Origin: Enterobacter chengduensis
GTDB lineage: Bacteria > Pseudomonadota > Gammaproteobacteria > Enterobacterales > Enterobacteriaceae
Direction: 5' to 3'
NCBI RefSeq assembly: GCF_001984825.2
Contig: NZ_CP043318.1
Coordinates: forward strand, 2,976,001-3,040,000
Length of the DNA stretch: 64,000 nt
Shown here: positions 38,948-50,853 of the stretch, piece after piece
How positions within the stretch are numbered: the stretch's first letter is position 1
How the letters are laid out: every line of letters starts with the position of its first letter
Notes under the pieces: generated by a model
Database searches by the model: none
Seen by the model: only the letters and a program-made list of their open reading frames with translations
Told to the model about the DNA's origin: nothing
Position numbers and translations under genes: made by a program

Positions 38948-39610
38948 ATGCTGCGCGTCATCGATACCGAAACTTGCGATCTTCAGGGCGGAATTGTGGA
39001 AGTGGCCTCTGTCGACGTGGTTGATGGTAAAATCGTCAACCCAATGAGCCATCTGGTGCGTCCCGATCGCCCCATCAGCCCTCAGGCGATGGCTATCCAT
39101 CGGATTACTGAATCGATGGTGGCGGATAAGCCGTGGATCGAAGAGATAATTCCCCACTACTACGGTAGCCCGTGGTACGTCGCGCATAACGCCAGCTTTG
39201 ACCGCCGCGTGTTGCCTGAAATGCCGGGGGAATGGATTTGTACCATGAAGCTGGCGCGCCGTCTCTGGCCGGGAATTAAATACAGTAACATGGCGCTATA
39301 CAAGTCCCGCAAGCTCAGCGTCCGTACCCCTGAGGGGCTTCACCATCACCGCGCCCTGTATGACTGCTATATCACCGCCGCGTTGCTGATTGATATTATG
39401 AATACCTCAGGCTGGACGCCGGATGATATGGCGACGATCACCGGTCGTCCCGCGCTGCTGACCACCTTTACCTTTGGTAAATATCGCGGGAAGCCGGTGT
39501 CCGAGGTGGCGGATAAGGACCCGGGCTATCTGCGCTGGCTGTATAACAACCTCGACAGAATGAGCCCGGAGCTGCGCTTAACGCTGAAGCACTATCTCGG
39601 CGACGCCTAA
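38948..39610 (+). CDS. exoX: exodeoxyribonuclease X
   Basis: 220 residues. DEDDh 3'-5' exonuclease with D6 and E8 in VIDTETCD, a middle Asp in AHNASFDRR and the His/Asp pair in HHRALYDCY. It degrades single-stranded and, weakly, duplex DNA in mismatch repair and recombination. Its last 4 bases overlap the end of convergent ptrB. Confidence 0.96.
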   Translation: MLRVIDTETCDLQGGIVEVASVDVVDGKIVNPMSHLVRPDRPISPQAMAIHRITESMVADKPWIEEIIPHYYGSPWYVAHNASFDRRVLPEMPGEWICTMKLARRLWPGIKYSNMALYKSRKLSVRTPEGLHHHRALYDCYITAALLIDIMNTSGWTPDDMATITGRPALLTTFTFGKYRGKPVSEVADKDPGYLRWLYNNLDRMSPELRLTLKHYLGDA

Positions 39611-41667
39611 CGCTCCGCACGGCCTGGCAGCGTGTCCTGCGCCAGGCCTATCAAAAAGGCATATTCCAGGGCCACGCCTTCGTACGATTTGAATCGCCCC
39701 GATTTCCCCCCGTGTCCGGAATCCATATCGGTACAGAGCAGCAGCAGGTTGTCATCGGTTTTCAGCTCCCGCAGTTTTGCCACCCATTTTGCCGGCTCCC
39801 AGTACTGCACCTGAGAATCATGCAGACCGGTGGTGACCAGCATGTGCGGGTAGGCTTTCGCCTCCACGTTGTCGTACGGGCTGTACGACTTCATGTAGCG
39901 GTAGTAAATCTCATCCTGCGGATTCCCCCACTCCTCAAACTCCCCGGTGGTCAGCGGAATGGACTCATCGAGCATGGTCGTCACCACATCGACAAACGGC
40001 ACCTGCGCGACAATCCCCTTGAAGCGCTCTGGACGCTGGTTGATAACCGCCCCCATCAGCATGCCGCCCGCGCTGCCGCCCATGCCAAAGCAGAGCTGCG
40101 GATCGCCATAGCCCTGATCGATCAGCGCATCGCAAACGTCGAGATAGTCATTGAAGGTGTTTTTCTTTTTCAGGAATTTCCCGTCTTCATACCAGTGCTG
40201 CCCCAGCTCACCGCCGCCGCGAATATGGGCGATGGCGAAAACAAAGCCGCGGTCGAGCAGGCTTAATCGGCTGCTGCTGAAATCGGCGTCCATGCTTGAG
40301 CCGTAGGAGCCGTAGCCGTAGACCAGGATCGGGTTTTTCCCTTTCTGGAAATGGGTCTTATGGTAAACGAGCGAGACGGGAACCTCGACGCCGTCGCGGG
40401 CGGTGACCCACAGGTGCTCGCTGCGGTAGTTTTCAGACTCAAACCCTTTGACCTCGGTCTGCTTAATCACCTGGCGCTGCCCGGTATCCATGTCCAGCTC
40501 GAACAGGGTGTCCGGCGTGGTCATGGACGAGTAGCCGTAGCGCAGCCGCGACGATTCGGGCTCAGGGTTAAAGCCAATCCACGTCACGTAGGCCGGGTCG
40601 TCGAACGCAATCCCCACCACTTCCCGGGTTTTTCGGTTGATTTGCCGGATACTGGTCAGCCCTCGCTGGCGCTCTTCAACCACCAGCCAGTCGGTAAACA
40701 GGGTGAACCCTTCGAGCATCACCTGCTCCCGCGCGGGAATAAGCACCTCCCACTTGCGCTCGTCGCGCACCTTGGTTTTATAGAGACCAAAGTTTTTCCC
40801 CTCGCGATTCGAGCGCAGATAAAAGCTATGCTGGAAGTGATCCAGGCTGTACTCGTGATCCTTGCGGCGCGGCAGGAAGCAGAGCGGCTGGGCGTCGGGC
40901 AGTTCGGCATCCAGCAGCAGAACTTCTGACGTCGTCGCGCTGGAAAGGAAGATAATCACATAGTGGCGAGAGGAGGTTTTATGCAGGCTGACATAAAAGG
41001 TCTCGTCTTTCTCCTCGTAAACCAGCTCGTCGCCAGCGGAGTCCGTTCCCACGGTATGTCGCCACACCTGATAAGGCAGCAGCGTCGACGCGTGCTTTTT
41101 AACGTAATAGACCGTCTCGGAATCATTGGCCCAGACAAAATCCGGTGAGACGTTTTCCAGCATTTCCGGATACCAGTTGCCGGTGTCCAGATTGCGAAAA
41201 CGCAGGCCGTACTGGCGCCGGGAGAGATAATCCTCCGCCAGCGCCATGACCGCGTTATCCGGCGAGATGGACATGCCGCCCAGCGTATAGAACTCGCTGT
41301 GGGCCGCGCGCTGGTTGGCATCCAGCAGAATATCCCACGCATCCCACTCGGCGCTGAGCACCGACTGGCGCTGGTAGATGGGATACTCGTTGCCGGGCTC
41401 GTAAATATGGCGGTAGCGATAGCCGTTTTTGGTCCAGGGCGCGGAGATATCGCGCTGGGGAATGCGCTGCACCATCTCGTTCAGCAGCTGGTCCTGCAGC
41501 GTCTGCTGGCTGGACATGACCCTGCGGCCATAGTCGTTTTCATCGTGCAGGTAGTCGAGCACCTCTGGCCGGGAACGCGAATCGTCCCGCAGCCAGTAAT
41601 AGTTGTCTATACGCGTATCGCCATGCGTGGCGATCGCATAAGGAATACGTCGGGCTTTCGGTGGCAT
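39607..41667 (-). CDS. ptrB: oligopeptidase B
   Basis: 686 residues from the ATG at 41667, matching E. coli; the 43-codon in-frame extension upstream overlaps yebE and is not conserved. S9 prolyl-oligopeptidase family: an N-terminal seven-blade propeller, then a hydrolase domain with GGSAGG around the catalytic serine and DSGHGGKSG holding the histidine. It cuts short peptides after Lys or Arg in the cytoplasm. Confidence 0.96.
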   Translation of the reverse strand: MPPKARRIPYAIATHGDTRIDNYYWLRDDSRSRPEVLDYLHDENDYGRRVMSSQQTLQDQLLNEMVQRIPQRDISAPWTKNGYRYRHIYEPGNEYPIYQRQSVLSAEWDAWDILLDANQRAAHSEFYTLGGMSISPDNAVMALAEDYLSRRQYGLRFRNLDTGNWYPEMLENVSPDFVWANDSETVYYVKKHASTLLPYQVWRHTVGTDSAGDELVYEEKDETFYVSLHKTSSRHYVIIFLSSATTSEVLLLDAELPDAQPLCFLPRRKDHEYSLDHFQHSFYLRSNREGKNFGLYKTKVRDERKWEVLIPAREQVMLEGFTLFTDWLVVEERQRGLTSIRQINRKTREVVGIAFDDPAYVTWIGFNPEPESSRLRYGYSSMTTPDTLFELDMDTGQRQVIKQTEVKGFESENYRSEHLWVTARDGVEVPVSLVYHKTHFQKGKNPILVYGYGSYGSSMDADFSSSRLSLLDRGFVFAIAHIRGGGELGQHWYEDGKFLKKKNTFNDYLDVCDALIDQGYGDPQLCFGMGGSAGGMLMGAVINQRPERFKGIVAQVPFVDVVTTMLDESIPLTTGEFEEWGNPQDEIYYRYMKSYSPYDNVEAKAYPHMLVTTGLHDSQVQYWEPAKWVAKLRELKTDDNLLLLCTDMDSGHGGKSGRFKSYEGVALEYAFLIGLAQDTLPGRAER

Positions 41668-41752
41668 GTCATCTTTCTTTTGAGTTTTACACCCTATAAG
41701 GTTGGCAAAACCCACGCATGATGCAAGCGAAACCGGGCCGCAACGGCGAGGA

Positions 41753-42403
41753 CTATCCCTGTAACGCCTGTTTTTGTTCCCGAATATCCCGCTCAATGCC
41801 CTCGCGCACGTCCTGAGGGATCTTCAGCGCGTCGCCCAGGGCGTTAAGGTAGCTTCGCTCCATAAAGTGATCGATATCGATGGCGGCGCAGCTGAGGAAA
41901 TAGAGCTCAAGCGCCTCTTCCTCATTTTTCACGCTTTGCGCCAGGCGCTGGGGATCGAGCGGCTGCTCGATGGCCTGCGCCACCAGCGCTCTGCCCTTCT
42001 CTTCAACACCGGCTTCGCGCAGCTGCTGCTCGATCGCCGAGCGTTCTTTATCGTCGATATGCCCGTCACTTTTCGCGGCAAAAACCAGCGCCTTAATGAG
42101 CCGTTCGGTACGCAGATCCAGCGGCGAGGTGTGCTCGCCATAATGCGGTTCATCGCTGTGCGCGGTCCGAACCCTGTCCTTGTATTTGTTCCACAGAACG
42201 GTGCCCGCGATGGCGCCCCCACCGGCCAGCAGCGCGCCCGTGCCATACTTTGCCAGCAGCTTGCGCGAGGATTTATTCGCGACCAGCAGGCCTGCCAGCC
42301 CGCCGAGCGCCCCGGGCACCAGCAGCTTGCTGAGGTCCCGCTCGCCGGAAGAGGATGTTTTCTGCCCTAACAGGGACTGCAGTTGATTTAGCCAGCCAGA
42401 CAT
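41753..42403 (-). CDS. yebE: YebE, DUF533 inner-membrane protein
   Basis: 216 residues from the ATG at 42403, with GAGGG upstream. A short amphipathic N-terminus is followed by one membrane segment rich in Gly/Ala ([25 protein letters not shown]) and a TerB-like helical C-terminus with acidic metal-type residues ([10 protein letters not shown]). In E. coli it is Cpx-induced; function unknown. E. coli has yebF and yebG between yebE and purT; neither is here. Confidence 0.9.
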   Translation of the reverse strand: MSGWLNQLQSLLGQKTSSSGERDLSKLLVPGALGGLAGLLVANKSSRKLLAKYGTGALLAGGGAIAGTVLWNKYKDRVRTAHSDEPHYGEHTSPLDLRTERLIKALVFAAKSDGHIDDKERSAIEQQLREAGVEEKGRALVAQAIEQPLDPQRLAQSVKNEEEALELYFLSCAAIDIDHFMERSYLNALGDALKIPQDVREGIERDIREQKQALQG

Positions 42404-42523
42404 GGTTTCCCTCACTTAACGGTGTACATGTTCCACAGCGTAAGCGAGCAGGCGTCAGGAAATGTCTGGGCGGGCTAAAGAAGCGCAAATTTCTTACCCC
42501 GCACTTAGCCACGTACAAGACAG

Positions 42524-42546
42524 ACGCAAACGTTTTCGTTTATACT
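42524..42546 (+). promoter_or_regulatory. purT promoter with PurR box
   Basis: ACGCAAACGTTTTCGT at 42524-42539 matches the PurR consensus at every position. TATACT at 42541-42546 is a good -10, so the repressor site overlaps the promoter, as expected for purine control of purT. Confidence 0.9.
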
Positions 42547-42573
42547 GCGCGCAACTTTTTCAGGGGGATTGTT

Positions 42574-43752
42574 ATGATTCGTTTAGGAACCGCGCTGCGA
42601 CCTGCGGCGACGCGAGTGATGCTGTTAGGATCGGGCGAGCTGGGAAAAGAGGTGGCCATTGAGTGTCAGCGTTTAGGCGTGGAGGTGATTGCCGTAGACC
42701 GCTACGCCGATGCGCCCGCCATGCATGTCGCCCACCGCGCGTATGTGATTAACATGCTCGATGGCGATGCCCTTCGCGACCTGTTCGCGCGTGAGAAACC
42801 CGATTTTGTCGTGCCGGAAATTGAAGCCATCGCGACCGACACGCTGATCGCCCTGGAGCAGGAAGGCCAGCGCGTGGTGCCCTGCGCGAAAGCCGCAAAG
42901 CTGACCATGAACCGCGAAGGCATTCGCCGCCTGGCGGCGGAAGAGCTGGGGCTGCCCACTTCAAGCTACCGCTTTGCGGGCGATAAAGCCGCGTTCCTGC
43001 AGGCCGTAGACGAAATTGGCTACCCGTGCATCGTTAAGCCGGTGATGAGCTCCTCCGGAAAAGGCCAGAGCTTTATCCGCGACAGCAGCACCCTGGACAA
43101 GGCGTGGGATTATGCCCAGCAGGGTGGCCGCGCCGGAGCCGGTCGCGTGATTGTCGAAGGCGTCGTGAAGTTTGATTTCGAGATCACCCTGCTGACCGTC
43201 AGCGCCGCTGACGGCGTTTATTTCTGCGATCCGATTGGCCACCGCCAGGAGGATGGCGATTACCGCGAGTCCTGGCAGCCGCAGCAGATGAGCGCCCTGG
43301 CGCTGGAGCGTGCGCAGGCGATCGCGAGGAAAACCGTTCTGGCGCTGGGCGGCTATGGCCTGTTCGGCGTGGAGCTGTTCGTGTGCGGAGATGAGGTGAT
43401 TTTCAGCGAGGTCTCCCCGCGCCCGCATGACACCGGCATGGTCACGCTCATTTCGCAGGATCTTTCCGAGTTCGCCCTGCACGTGCGCGCCTTCCTCGGC
43501 CTGCCCGTCGGCGGTATCCGTCAGTACGGCCCGGCCGCCTCGGCGGCGATCCTGCCGCAGCTAACCAGCCAGAACGTTACGTTTGATAACGTCGACGCGG
43601 CGGTGGGTGCCGGGTTGCAGGTACGTTTGTTCGGCAAGCCGGAGATCGACGGAACCCGCCGTCTTGGCGTGGCATTAGCCACCGGGAATAGCGTGGACGA
43701 CGCCGTGGCGAGAGCGAAAGCGGCCGCTGCGAGCATCAAGGTAGTGGGATAA
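42574..43752 (+). CDS. purT: formate-dependent GAR transformylase PurT
   Basis: 392 residues from the ATG at 42574, with AGGGGGA upstream; E. coli length. ATP-grasp enzyme that makes formylglycinamide ribonucleotide from GAR, formate and ATP, the folate-free alternative to PurN. Motifs include LGSGELGKE at the N-terminus and SSSGKGQS in the ATP lid. Convergent with eda. Confidence 0.97.
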   Translation: MIRLGTALRPAATRVMLLGSGELGKEVAIECQRLGVEVIAVDRYADAPAMHVAHRAYVINMLDGDALRDLFAREKPDFVVPEIEAIATDTLIALEQEGQRVVPCAKAAKLTMNREGIRRLAAEELGLPTSSYRFAGDKAAFLQAVDEIGYPCIVKPVMSSSGKGQSFIRDSSTLDKAWDYAQQGGRAGAGRVIVEGVVKFDFEITLLTVSAADGVYFCDPIGHRQEDGDYRESWQPQQMSALALERAQAIARKTVLALGGYGLFGVELFVCGDEVIFSEVSPRPHDTGMVTLISQDLSEFALHVRAFLGLPVGGIRQYGPAASAAILPQLTSQNVTFDNVDAAVGAGLQVRLFGKPEIDGTRRLGVALATGNSVDDAVARAKAAAASIKVVG

Positions 43753-43780
43753 AAAAAACGGGCCGAAAGGCCCGTTTTTC
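43753..43780. terminator. bidirectional terminator between purT and eda
   Basis: The stem ACGGGCC/GGCCCGT with a GAAA loop has A8 on the left and T5 on the right. Confidence 0.9.
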
Positions 43781-43794
43781 ATGCGGCGAATGAC

Positions 43795-44436
43795 TTACTG
43801 CTTCGCGCCTTCTACCGCTTCGCGAGCCAGTTTTGTGATGCGATCCCAGTCGCCCGCTTCCAGCGCATCCGCCGGAACCAGCCATGAGCCACCGATGCAC
43901 AGCACGCTTTTCAGCGCCAGGTAGTCACGGTAGTTGGCAGGCGAGATCCCGCCCGTCGGGCAGAAGCGTACCTGAGAGAATGGACCCGCAATCGCCTGCA
44001 GCGCTTTGGTGCCGCCGTTCGCTTCCGCCGGGAAGAATTTAAACTCTTTCAGACCGTAGTCCATGCCCAGCATCAGTTCAGAGACGGTGCTGATGCCCGG
44101 GATCAGCGGAATAGTGCCTTCGGTGGCAGCCTTCAGCAGCGACTCGGTCAGACCCGGGCTGATGGCAAACTGCGCGCCCGCTTCGGTCACTTCAGCCAGC
44201 TGTTTTGCGTTCGTCACGGTACCCGCACCGATGATGGCTTCCGGCACTTCTTCAGCAATGGCGCGAATGGCATCCATCGCACAGGCGGTACGCAGGGTCA
44301 CTTCCAGAACGCGAACGCCGCCCGCAACCAGCGCTTTCGCCATCGGTACAGCGTGCTCCAGCTTGTTTACCACGATAACCGGCACGACAGGGCCCGTGGT
44401 CAGGATTGCTTCTGCACTTGTTTTCCAGTTTTTCAT
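43795..44436 (-). CDS. eda: KDPG/KHG aldolase Eda
   Basis: 213 residues from the ATG at 44436, E. coli length. Class I aldolase that splits 2-keto-3-deoxy-6-phosphogluconate to pyruvate and glyceraldehyde 3-phosphate. The Schiff-base lysine is K133 in EFKFFPAE and the general acid/base is E45 in LEVTLRT. It follows edd by 39 bases. In E. coli eda is also a KdgR target, and kdgR is broken in this window. Confidence 0.97.
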   Translation of the reverse strand: MKNWKTSAEAILTTGPVVPVIVVNKLEHAVPMAKALVAGGVRVLEVTLRTACAMDAIRAIAEEVPEAIIGAGTVTNAKQLAEVTEAGAQFAISPGLTESLLKAATEGTIPLIPGISTVSELMLGMDYGLKEFKFFPAEANGGTKALQAIAGPFSQVRFCPTGGISPANYRDYLALKSVLCIGGSWLVPADALEAGDWDRITKLAREAVEGAKQ

Positions 44437-44475
44437 CAGAGTTTTCTCTCGCCAGATCGTTAAAATCAAGTCGTC

Positions 44476-46287
44476 TTAAAACGTCATACAGGTTGCGCCC
44501 TGCTCGGCACCGGAGAGTTTCTCACGCAGCGCGCTGAACATTTCGCGTCCGGTCCCCACGCGCGAGGCGCTCAGGTCAGGAATATGGGGCTTACGTGCCG
44601 CCAGCTCGGCGTCATCGACCAGCAGGGTCAGCTCGCCCGTCTGGCCGTTCACGCGGATCGTATCGCCGTCGCGCACTTTCGCCAGCAGACCGCCGTCGTA
44701 GGCTTCCGGCGTCACGTGGATAGCGGAAGGCACTTTACCGGATGCGCCCGAGAGGCGTCCATCGGTGACTAACGCAATTTTGAAACGGCGGTCCAATAAT
44801 ACACCAAGTGGCGGCATAAGTTTATGTAATTCTGGCATCCCGTTGGCTTTCGGCCCCTGGTGACGCACCACCACCACGCAGTCCTTATCGAGCAGACCGG
44901 CGTCAAAGGCGGGTAAAACGTCGTGCTGGCTTTCAAACACCACCGCCGGCGCTTCAATAATCTGGTTCTCTTCCGGTACGGCAGAGGTCTTCATCACCGC
45001 GCGACCGAGGTTGCCGCTCAGCACTTTGGTACCGCCGTGAGGAGAGAACGGTTTGTCGATGGTGGCAATCACCTGCGCATCAAGAGACGCGCTCGCGCCT
45101 TCACGCCAGTCCAGCTCGCCGTTGTTCAGCCAAGGCTCCTGGGTGTACCGCTGCAGGCCAAAGCCCGCCACGGTATTCACGTCTTCATGCAGCAAACCGC
45201 CCTTCAGCAGCTCGCGCATCAGCAGCGGTACGCCGCCTGCGGCCTGGAAGTGGTTGATGTCCGCCGGACCGTTCGGGTACAGGCGCGCCATCAGCGGCAC
45301 CACGGATGAGATCTCGGAGAAGTCATCCCAGTTAATCAGAATGCCCGCCGCGCGCGCCATGGCCACCAGGTGCATGGTGTGGTTGGTCGACCCGCCGGTG
45401 GCCAGCAGGGCGACAATCCCGTTGACGATGACTTTTTCATCGACCATTTTGCCCATCGGCATCCATTCGTTGCCGTTGCCGGTCAGACGCGTGACCTGAC
45501 GGGCCGCAGCCTCGGTCAGCGCCTTGCGCAGCGGCGCGTCCGGCTGGATAAAGGACGATCCCGGAAGCTGCATCCCCATAAACTCCACCACCATCTGGTT
45601 GGTGTTGGCCGTGCCGTAGAACGTACAGGTCCCCGGCGCATGGTAGGACGCGGCTTCCGCCTCCAGCAGCGCCTGGCGGTCTGCTTTCCCTTCCGCGTAC
45701 AGCTGGCGAATACGCACTTTTTCCTTGTTCGGCAAACCGCTTGCCATCGGGCCGGACGGCACGAAGATCGCAGGCAGATGCCCAAACGACAGCGCCGCCA
45801 TCACCAGGCCCGGGACAATTTTGTCGCATACGCCGAGATACAGCGCGCCATCAAACATGTTGTGCGACAGGCCCACCGCCGCGGACATGGCGATCACTTC
45901 GCGGCTCAGCAGAGAGAGCTCCATACCGTCCTGCCCCTGCGTCACGCCGTCGCACATGGCGGGTACGCCGCCCGCCACCTGGCCCACCGCGTTCACGCTG
46001 TGCAGCGCCTTACGGATGATGTCCGGGTAGACCTCGTACGGCTGATGCGCGGAGAGCATATCGTTATAGGCGGTAATGATGGCGATATTGTTACGCAACA
46101 TGCTTTTCAGCGACGCTTTATCTTCAGGCTGGCAGGCAGCGAAGCCGTGCGCCAGATTTCCACATGCCAGCTGGGATCGGTGGACGGTATTGCTCTTTGC
46201 CTGTTCAATCCGGGCGAGGTAGGCCGAACGGGTCTCTTTCGAGCGCTCGATAATGCGTTGTGTTACGCGTAACAATGTCGGATTCAT
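44476..46287 (-). CDS. edd: 6-phosphogluconate dehydratase Edd
   Basis: 603 residues, full length. IlvD/Edd family iron-sulfur enzyme that dehydrates 6-phosphogluconate to KDPG, the first step of the Entner-Doudoroff route. Cysteines in [18 protein letters not shown] and GVCDKIVPG fit the cluster ligands. Upstream of eda in one operon. A GntR-type palindrome and the zwf terminator lie in the 233 bases before its start. Confidence 0.97.
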   Translation of the reverse strand: MNPTLLRVTQRIIERSKETRSAYLARIEQAKSNTVHRSQLACGNLAHGFAACQPEDKASLKSMLRNNIAIITAYNDMLSAHQPYEVYPDIIRKALHSVNAVGQVAGGVPAMCDGVTQGQDGMELSLLSREVIAMSAAVGLSHNMFDGALYLGVCDKIVPGLVMAALSFGHLPAIFVPSGPMASGLPNKEKVRIRQLYAEGKADRQALLEAEAASYHAPGTCTFYGTANTNQMVVEFMGMQLPGSSFIQPDAPLRKALTEAAARQVTRLTGNGNEWMPMGKMVDEKVIVNGIVALLATGGSTNHTMHLVAMARAAGILINWDDFSEISSVVPLMARLYPNGPADINHFQAAGGVPLLMRELLKGGLLHEDVNTVAGFGLQRYTQEPWLNNGELDWREGASASLDAQVIATIDKPFSPHGGTKVLSGNLGRAVMKTSAVPEENQIIEAPAVVFESQHDVLPAFDAGLLDKDCVVVVRHQGPKANGMPELHKLMPPLGVLLDRRFKIALVTDGRLSGASGKVPSAIHVTPEAYDGGLLAKVRDGDTIRVNGQTGELTLLVDDAELAARKPHIPDLSASRVGTGREMFSALREKLSGAEQGATCMTF

Positions 46288-46405
46288 AAAAGCTCCTCTA
46301 ATTTATCTGTCCGGGCTCGGGAGTTTACAAAGTCGCTGGCAGTTGTTAACAACGCTGAAACGCTTGCTGTCCGGAGCTCAGGGGCAAAATCACTTCCGGC
46401 AGTGT

Positions 46406-46442
46406 AATAAAAAAAGCTCCGCGGGTGAATCCACGCGGAGCT
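46406..46442 (-). terminator. zwf terminator
   Basis: GCTCCGCG/CGCGGAGC with a TTTTTTTATT tract on the minus strand, about 80 bases after the zwf stop. Confidence 0.85.
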
Positions 46443-46479
46443 TAAAAGTTGAAAATTGTGCCACGAGCTGTGTTAGATC

Positions 46480-46500
46480 ATGTTACCGGTAAAATAACAC
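46480..46500. promoter_or_regulatory. GntR-type operator upstream of edd
   Basis: ATGTTACCGGTAAAATAACA resembles the GntR operator (ATGTTACCCGTATCAT) and lies 190 bases before edd, between the zwf stop and the zwf terminator. In E. coli GntR represses edd-eda in the absence of gluconate. Confidence 0.55.
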
Positions 46501-46520
46501 TTTCGAGCTAGCGGATTATA

Positions 46521-47996
46521 TTACTCAAACTCGTTCCAGGAGCGGCCATCGCGGGTGATCATTGCCACCGACGCGACCGGCCCCCAGGTGCCCGCCTGAT
46601 ACGGTTTTGGCGCATCCTGATCGGCAGCCCAGGCTTCGGTGATGGAGTCGACCCACTTCCACGCCTCTTCCACTTCATCGCGGCGCACGAACAGCGCCTG
46701 AATACCGCGCATGGTTTCCAACAGCAGACGCTCGTAAGCATCGGCCAGGTGCGTCTGGTTGAAGGTTTCGGAGTAGCTCAGATCCAGCTTGGTGGTCTGC
46801 AGGTTGTGTTTATGATCCAGGCCCGGCACTTTGTTCAGGATCTGGATATCCACGCCCTCGTCCGGCTGCAGACGAATGGTCAGCTTGTTCTGCGGCAGCT
46901 CCTGCCAGGACTCTTTGAACAGGTTCAGTTCCGGGTTTTTGAAGTAGACGACAACTTCGGAACATTTGGTCGGCAGACGTTTACCGGTGCGCAGGTAGAA
47001 CGGCACGCCCGCCCAGCGCCAGTCGTCGATATCCACGCGGATCGCCACGAACGTCTCGGTGTTGCTGGACTTGTTCGCGCCCTCTTCTTCCAGGTAGCCA
47101 GGCACTTTTTTGCCTTGCGCAAACCCGGCGGTGTACTGACCGCGGACGGTCTTCTCGCGCACGTTAGAGCGGTCGATGCGGCGCAGCGACTTCAGCACCT
47201 TCACTTTGGCGTCGCGGATGCTGTCCGCCGTTAAATCTGACGGTGGAGACATGGCAATCATGCACAGAATCTGCAGCAGGTGGTTCTGGATCATGTCGCG
47301 CATCTGACCGGCCTGGTCAAAGTAACCCCAGCGACCTTCAATTCCCACCTCTTCCGCCACGGTGATTTCCACGTGGTCGATAGTGCGGTTGTCCCAGTTA
47401 TTCACAAACAGGGAGTTCGCAAAACGCAGCGCCAGCAGGTTCAGCACCGTCTCTTTACCGAGATAGTGGTCGATACGGTAAACCTGGCACTCTTCAAAAA
47501 ACTCGCCCACCTGGTCGTTAATTTCACGCGAGGTTGCAAGGGAAGTACCCAGCGGCTTCTCCATCACAACGCGCGCCGGTTTGGCGTTCAGTTTGGCTTC
47601 GCCGAGACCTTTGCAGATGGCGCCGAAGGTGCTTGGCGGCATGGCGAAATAGTTAATTGTGACACGGTTTTTCTGATCCAGCATCGCGCCCAGGCGGCTA
47701 AACGCGCTGACGTCATTGACGTCCAGGTTGCAGAAATCGAGACGTCCGCTCAGGGTATCCCACAAACTTTCATCAATTTTTTCCTTCATGAAAGTTTCGA
47801 GCGCCTCGCGGACGACTTTGGTATAAGCGTCCTTGTCCCAGTCGGCGCGCCCTACGCCCAGGATACGGGTATCCGGGTGAATTTGGCCCGCTTTCTCCAG
47901 TTGATACAGGGAAGGCAGCAATTTTCGGCGTGCAAGATCGCCTTTCGCGCCGAAAATGACCAGGTCACATGCCTGGGCTGTTTGCGTTACCGCCAT
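46521..47996 (-). CDS. zwf: glucose-6-phosphate dehydrogenase Zwf
   Basis: 491 residues, E. coli length. It oxidises glucose 6-phosphate to 6-phosphogluconolactone with NADP+, feeding both the pentose phosphate and Entner-Doudoroff routes. Nucleotide motif GAKGDLA (16-22) and active-site RIDHYLGKE near residue 180. Divergent from hexR, with a HexR box at 48043-48057. Confidence 0.97.
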   Translation of the reverse strand: MAVTQTAQACDLVIFGAKGDLARRKLLPSLYQLEKAGQIHPDTRILGVGRADWDKDAYTKVVREALETFMKEKIDESLWDTLSGRLDFCNLDVNDVSAFSRLGAMLDQKNRVTINYFAMPPSTFGAICKGLGEAKLNAKPARVVMEKPLGTSLATSREINDQVGEFFEECQVYRIDHYLGKETVLNLLALRFANSLFVNNWDNRTIDHVEITVAEEVGIEGRWGYFDQAGQMRDMIQNHLLQILCMIAMSPPSDLTADSIRDAKVKVLKSLRRIDRSNVREKTVRGQYTAGFAQGKKVPGYLEEEGANKSSNTETFVAIRVDIDDWRWAGVPFYLRTGKRLPTKCSEVVVYFKNPELNLFKESWQELPQNKLTIRLQPDEGVDIQILNKVPGLDHKHNLQTTKLDLSYSETFNQTHLADAYERLLLETMRGIQALFVRRDEVEEAWKWVDSITEAWAADQDAPKPYQAGTWGPVASVAMITRDGRSWNEFE

Positions 47997-48352
47997 GTCA
48001 TTCTCCTCAGTTGGATCACCTGGTACTTCTGCCAGGTATCGTTGTAATTTTATTACAATGCACTGTACTGCTTTTACGTCATTCCCGAAACCATTAGCGC
48101 TTATCGTCGCGTGCGATACCGCGATTTTTCACCCTTTGGGTGATTACGACGGGACAATGACGCAACAACCGTCGTTTCTTTGCGCAACAGGGTCACAGCA
48201 AAACCCGACACCGATCAAGTTATGAAAAAAAACAACAACATTATCTTGTCGAATATTACCCTTTATGGAAGCCACAAGGGTAATATCGGCTAAATCGAAT
48301 CAGGATTTCATCAATTTATGAAATCGTTTACACCCATGAGCGTCCTGTTAAC
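47997..48352. promoter_or_regulatory. zwf-hexR divergent region with HexR box
   Basis: 356 bases with no gene. At 48043-48057 TGTAATTTTATTACA is a perfect match to the HexR pattern TGTAAT-N3-ATTACA, 46 bases before the zwf start. Further toward hexR there are palindromic stretches (GGTAATATC and GATTTCATC...TTATGAAATC) whose role is unknown. E. coli zwf also has a SoxS/MarA site; I could not fix one here. Confidence 0.8.
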
Positions 48353-49222
48353 ATGAACATGCTGGAAAAAATCCAGTTTCAACTGGAACACCTTAGCAAA
48401 TCCGAGCGAAAAGTGGCCGAGGTCATTCTCGCCTCCCCCGCTCAGGCGATTCATTCAAGCATCGCCGCTCTGGCACAGGAAGCGGGTGTGAGCGAACCGA
48501 CCGTCAATCGCTTTTGTCGCAGCCTGGAAACGCGCGGCTTTCCTGATTTTAAACTGCATCTGGCACAAAGTCTGGCTAACGGCACCCCTTATGTTAATCG
48601 TAATGTGGATGAAGACGACAGCGTTGATGCCTATACCGCGAAAATTTTTGAATCGGCTATGGCTTCGCTTGACCACGTCCGTCAGTCTCTGGACATGAGT
48701 TCCGTGAATCGCGCGGTGGATTTACTCACCCAGGCCAAGCGGATTGCGTTCTTTGGTCTCGGCTCGTCGGCCGCCGTGGCGCATGATGCCATGAACAAAT
48801 TTTTCCGCTTTAACGTCCCGGTGATTTATTCCGATGACATTGTCCTGCAACGCATGAGCTGTATGAATTGTAGTGAAGATGACGTCGTAGTACTGATTTC
48901 GCATACCGGCCGCACCAAGAGTCAGGTCGAGCTGGCCCAGCTGGCCCGTGAAAATGACGCCATGGTGATTGCCCTCACCACGGCAGGCACGCCGCTGGCG
49001 CGAGAGGCGACGCTGGCGATCACCCTCGACGTGCCGGAAGACACCGACATTTATATGCCGATGGTCTCACGACTGGCGCAGCTCACCGTCATTGACGTGC
49101 TGGCGACCGGTTTTACCTTACGTCGGGGGGCAAAATTCCGGGATAACTTGAAGCGGGTCAAGGAAGCGCTGAAGGAATCGCGTTTTGATAAAGAATTGCT
49201 TATAAAGAGCGATGTTCCCTGA
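48353..49222 (+). CDS. hexR: HexR, RpiR-family regulator of central carbon genes
   Basis: 289 residues. The N-terminal HTH (about 1-77, with [15 protein letters not shown] as the recognition part) is followed by a sugar isomerase (SIS) domain (about 125-260, [14 protein letters not shown]) that senses KDPG. It represses zwf, edd-eda, pykA and related genes. Its two neighbours zwf and pykA both have HexR-type boxes, so the cluster is self-contained. Confidence 0.96.
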   Translation: MNMLEKIQFQLEHLSKSERKVAEVILASPAQAIHSSIAALAQEAGVSEPTVNRFCRSLETRGFPDFKLHLAQSLANGTPYVNRNVDEDDSVDAYTAKIFESAMASLDHVRQSLDMSSVNRAVDLLTQAKRIAFFGLGSSAAVAHDAMNKFFRFNVPVIYSDDIVLQRMSCMNCSEDDVVVLISHTGRTKSQVELAQLARENDAMVIALTTAGTPLAREATLAITLDVPEDTDIYMPMVSRLAQLTVIDVLATGFTLRRGAKFRDNLKRVKEALKESRFDKELLIKSDVP

Positions 49223-49238
49223 TAGTTGATAACGAAGA

Positions 49239-49255
49239 CGTAACCAATAATTACG
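49239..49255. promoter_or_regulatory. HexR-type box upstream of pykA
   Basis: CGTAACCAATAATTACG has the GTAA-N7-TTAC spacing of the HexR site. It lies 108 bases before pykA and 17 bases after the hexR stop. Weaker than the zwf box. Confidence 0.55.
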
Positions 49256-49362
49256 ATGTAACGATTTACGGCATTCGGCCCACTCTCCGCTGCCTTGCAG
49301 TAGATGAAGGCCGATTCAATGTTCACGCAACACCAAAGTTGTTTCAGTCAACGGAGTATTAC

Positions 49363-50805
49363 ATGTCCAGAAGGCTTCGCAGAACCAAGATCGTAACCAC
49401 CTTAGGCCCGGCCACCGATCGCGATAACAATCTTGAGAAAATTATCGCCGCCGGCGCCAACGTGGTGCGCATGAACTTCTCTCACGGTACGCCAGAAGAC
49501 CACAAATTACGTGCCGATAAAGTGCGTGAAATCGCAGCAAAACTGGGCCGCCACGTGGCTATCCTCGGCGATTTGCAGGGTCCAAAAATCCGCGTATCGA
49601 CCTTTAAAGAGGGGAAAGTTTTCCTCAATATCGGCGACAAATTCCTGCTCGATGCCAACCTGGGCAAAGGCGAAGGCGATAAAGAGAAAGTCGGCATTGA
49701 CTATAAAGGCCTGCCGGCCGACGTGGTGCCCGGCGATATCCTGCTGCTCGACGACGGTCGCGTGCAGCTGAAGGTGCTGGAAGTTCAGGGCATGAAAGTG
49801 TTCACCGAAGTCACCGTCGGCGGCCCGCTCTCCAACAACAAAGGCATTAACAAACTGGGTGGCGGTCTCTCTGCCGAAGCGCTTACCGATAAAGACAAAG
49901 CGGACATCGTGACCGCCGCGCAGATTGGCGTTGACTACCTGGCCGTCTCCTTCCCGCGCTGCGGCGAAGACCTCAACTATGCGCGTCGCCTGGCGCGCGA
50001 TGCGGGCTGCGATGCCAAAATCGTCGCCAAAGTTGAACGCGCGGAAGCCGTTTGCGATCAGGATGCCATGGACGACGTGATCCTCGCCTCTGACGTGGTG
50101 ATGGTTGCGCGTGGTGACCTGGGCGTGGAGATTGGCGACCCTGAGCTGGTCGGCATCCAGAAAGCGCTGATTCGTCGCGCGCGTCAGCTGAACCGCGCGG
50201 TAATCACCGCCACTCAGATGATGGAATCGATGATCACCAACCCCATGCCAACCCGTGCAGAAGTCATGGACGTGGCGAACGCCGTGCTGGACGGTACCGA
50301 TGCGGTGATGCTCTCAGCAGAAACCGCCGCGGGCCAGTATCCGGCAGAAACCGTGGCCGCGATGGCGCGCGTCTGCCTGGGCGCAGAAAAGATCCCGAGC
50401 ATCAACGTCTCTAAACACCGTCTGGACATCCAGTTCGACAACGTGGAAGAAGCGATTGCGATGTCTGCGATGTACGCGGCAAACCATCTGAAAGGCGTTA
50501 CCGCGATCATCACCATGACCGAATCCGGCCGCACCGCGCTGATGACCTCGCGTATCAGCTCTGGTCTGCCGATCTTTGCCATGTCCCGTCATGAACGTAC
50601 CCTGAACCTGACGGCGCTGTACCGCGGCGTAACGCCGGTTCACTTCGACAGCACCAATGACGGCGTTGCCGCGGCGCACGATGCCGTAAACCTGCTGCGC
50701 GACAAAGGCTATCTGGTGTCCGGTGATATCGTCATCGTGACCCAGGGCGATGTGATGAGCACCATCGGCTCAACCAACACCACCCGCGTCATGACCGTCG
50801 AATAA
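49363..50805 (+). CDS. pykA: pyruvate kinase II, PykA
   Basis: 480 residues from the ATG at 49363, with ACGGAG upstream, E. coli length. AMP-activated isozyme that makes pyruvate and ATP from phosphoenolpyruvate. Conserved [12 protein letters not shown] at the start, the active-site segment AKVERAEAV, and [10 protein letters not shown]. Follows hexR in the same direction; convergent with lpxM. Confidence 0.97.
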   Translation: MSRRLRRTKIVTTLGPATDRDNNLEKIIAAGANVVRMNFSHGTPEDHKLRADKVREIAAKLGRHVAILGDLQGPKIRVSTFKEGKVFLNIGDKFLLDANLGKGEGDKEKVGIDYKGLPADVVPGDILLLDDGRVQLKVLEVQGMKVFTEVTVGGPLSNNKGINKLGGGLSAEALTDKDKADIVTAAQIGVDYLAVSFPRCGEDLNYARRLARDAGCDAKIVAKVERAEAVCDQDAMDDVILASDVVMVARGDLGVEIGDPELVGIQKALIRRARQLNRAVITATQMMESMITNPMPTRAEVMDVANAVLDGTDAVMLSAETAAGQYPAETVAAMARVCLGAEKIPSINVSKHRLDIQFDNVEEAIAMSAMYAANHLKGVTAIITMTESGRTALMTSRISSGLPIFAMSRHERTLNLTALYRGVTPVHFDSTNDGVAAAHDAVNLLRDKGYLVSGDIVIVTQGDVMSTIGSTNTTRVMTVE

Positions 50806-50819
50806 TAACGCTCGTGTTA

Positions 50820-50853
50820 AAAAGCCCTCTCCATCTGGAGAGGCCTTTTTTTA
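50820..50853. terminator. terminator between pykA and lpxM
   Basis: CCTCTCC/GGAGAGG stem with TTTTTTT on the right and AAAAAG on the left; the T tract overlaps the lpxM stop. Confidence 0.85.
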
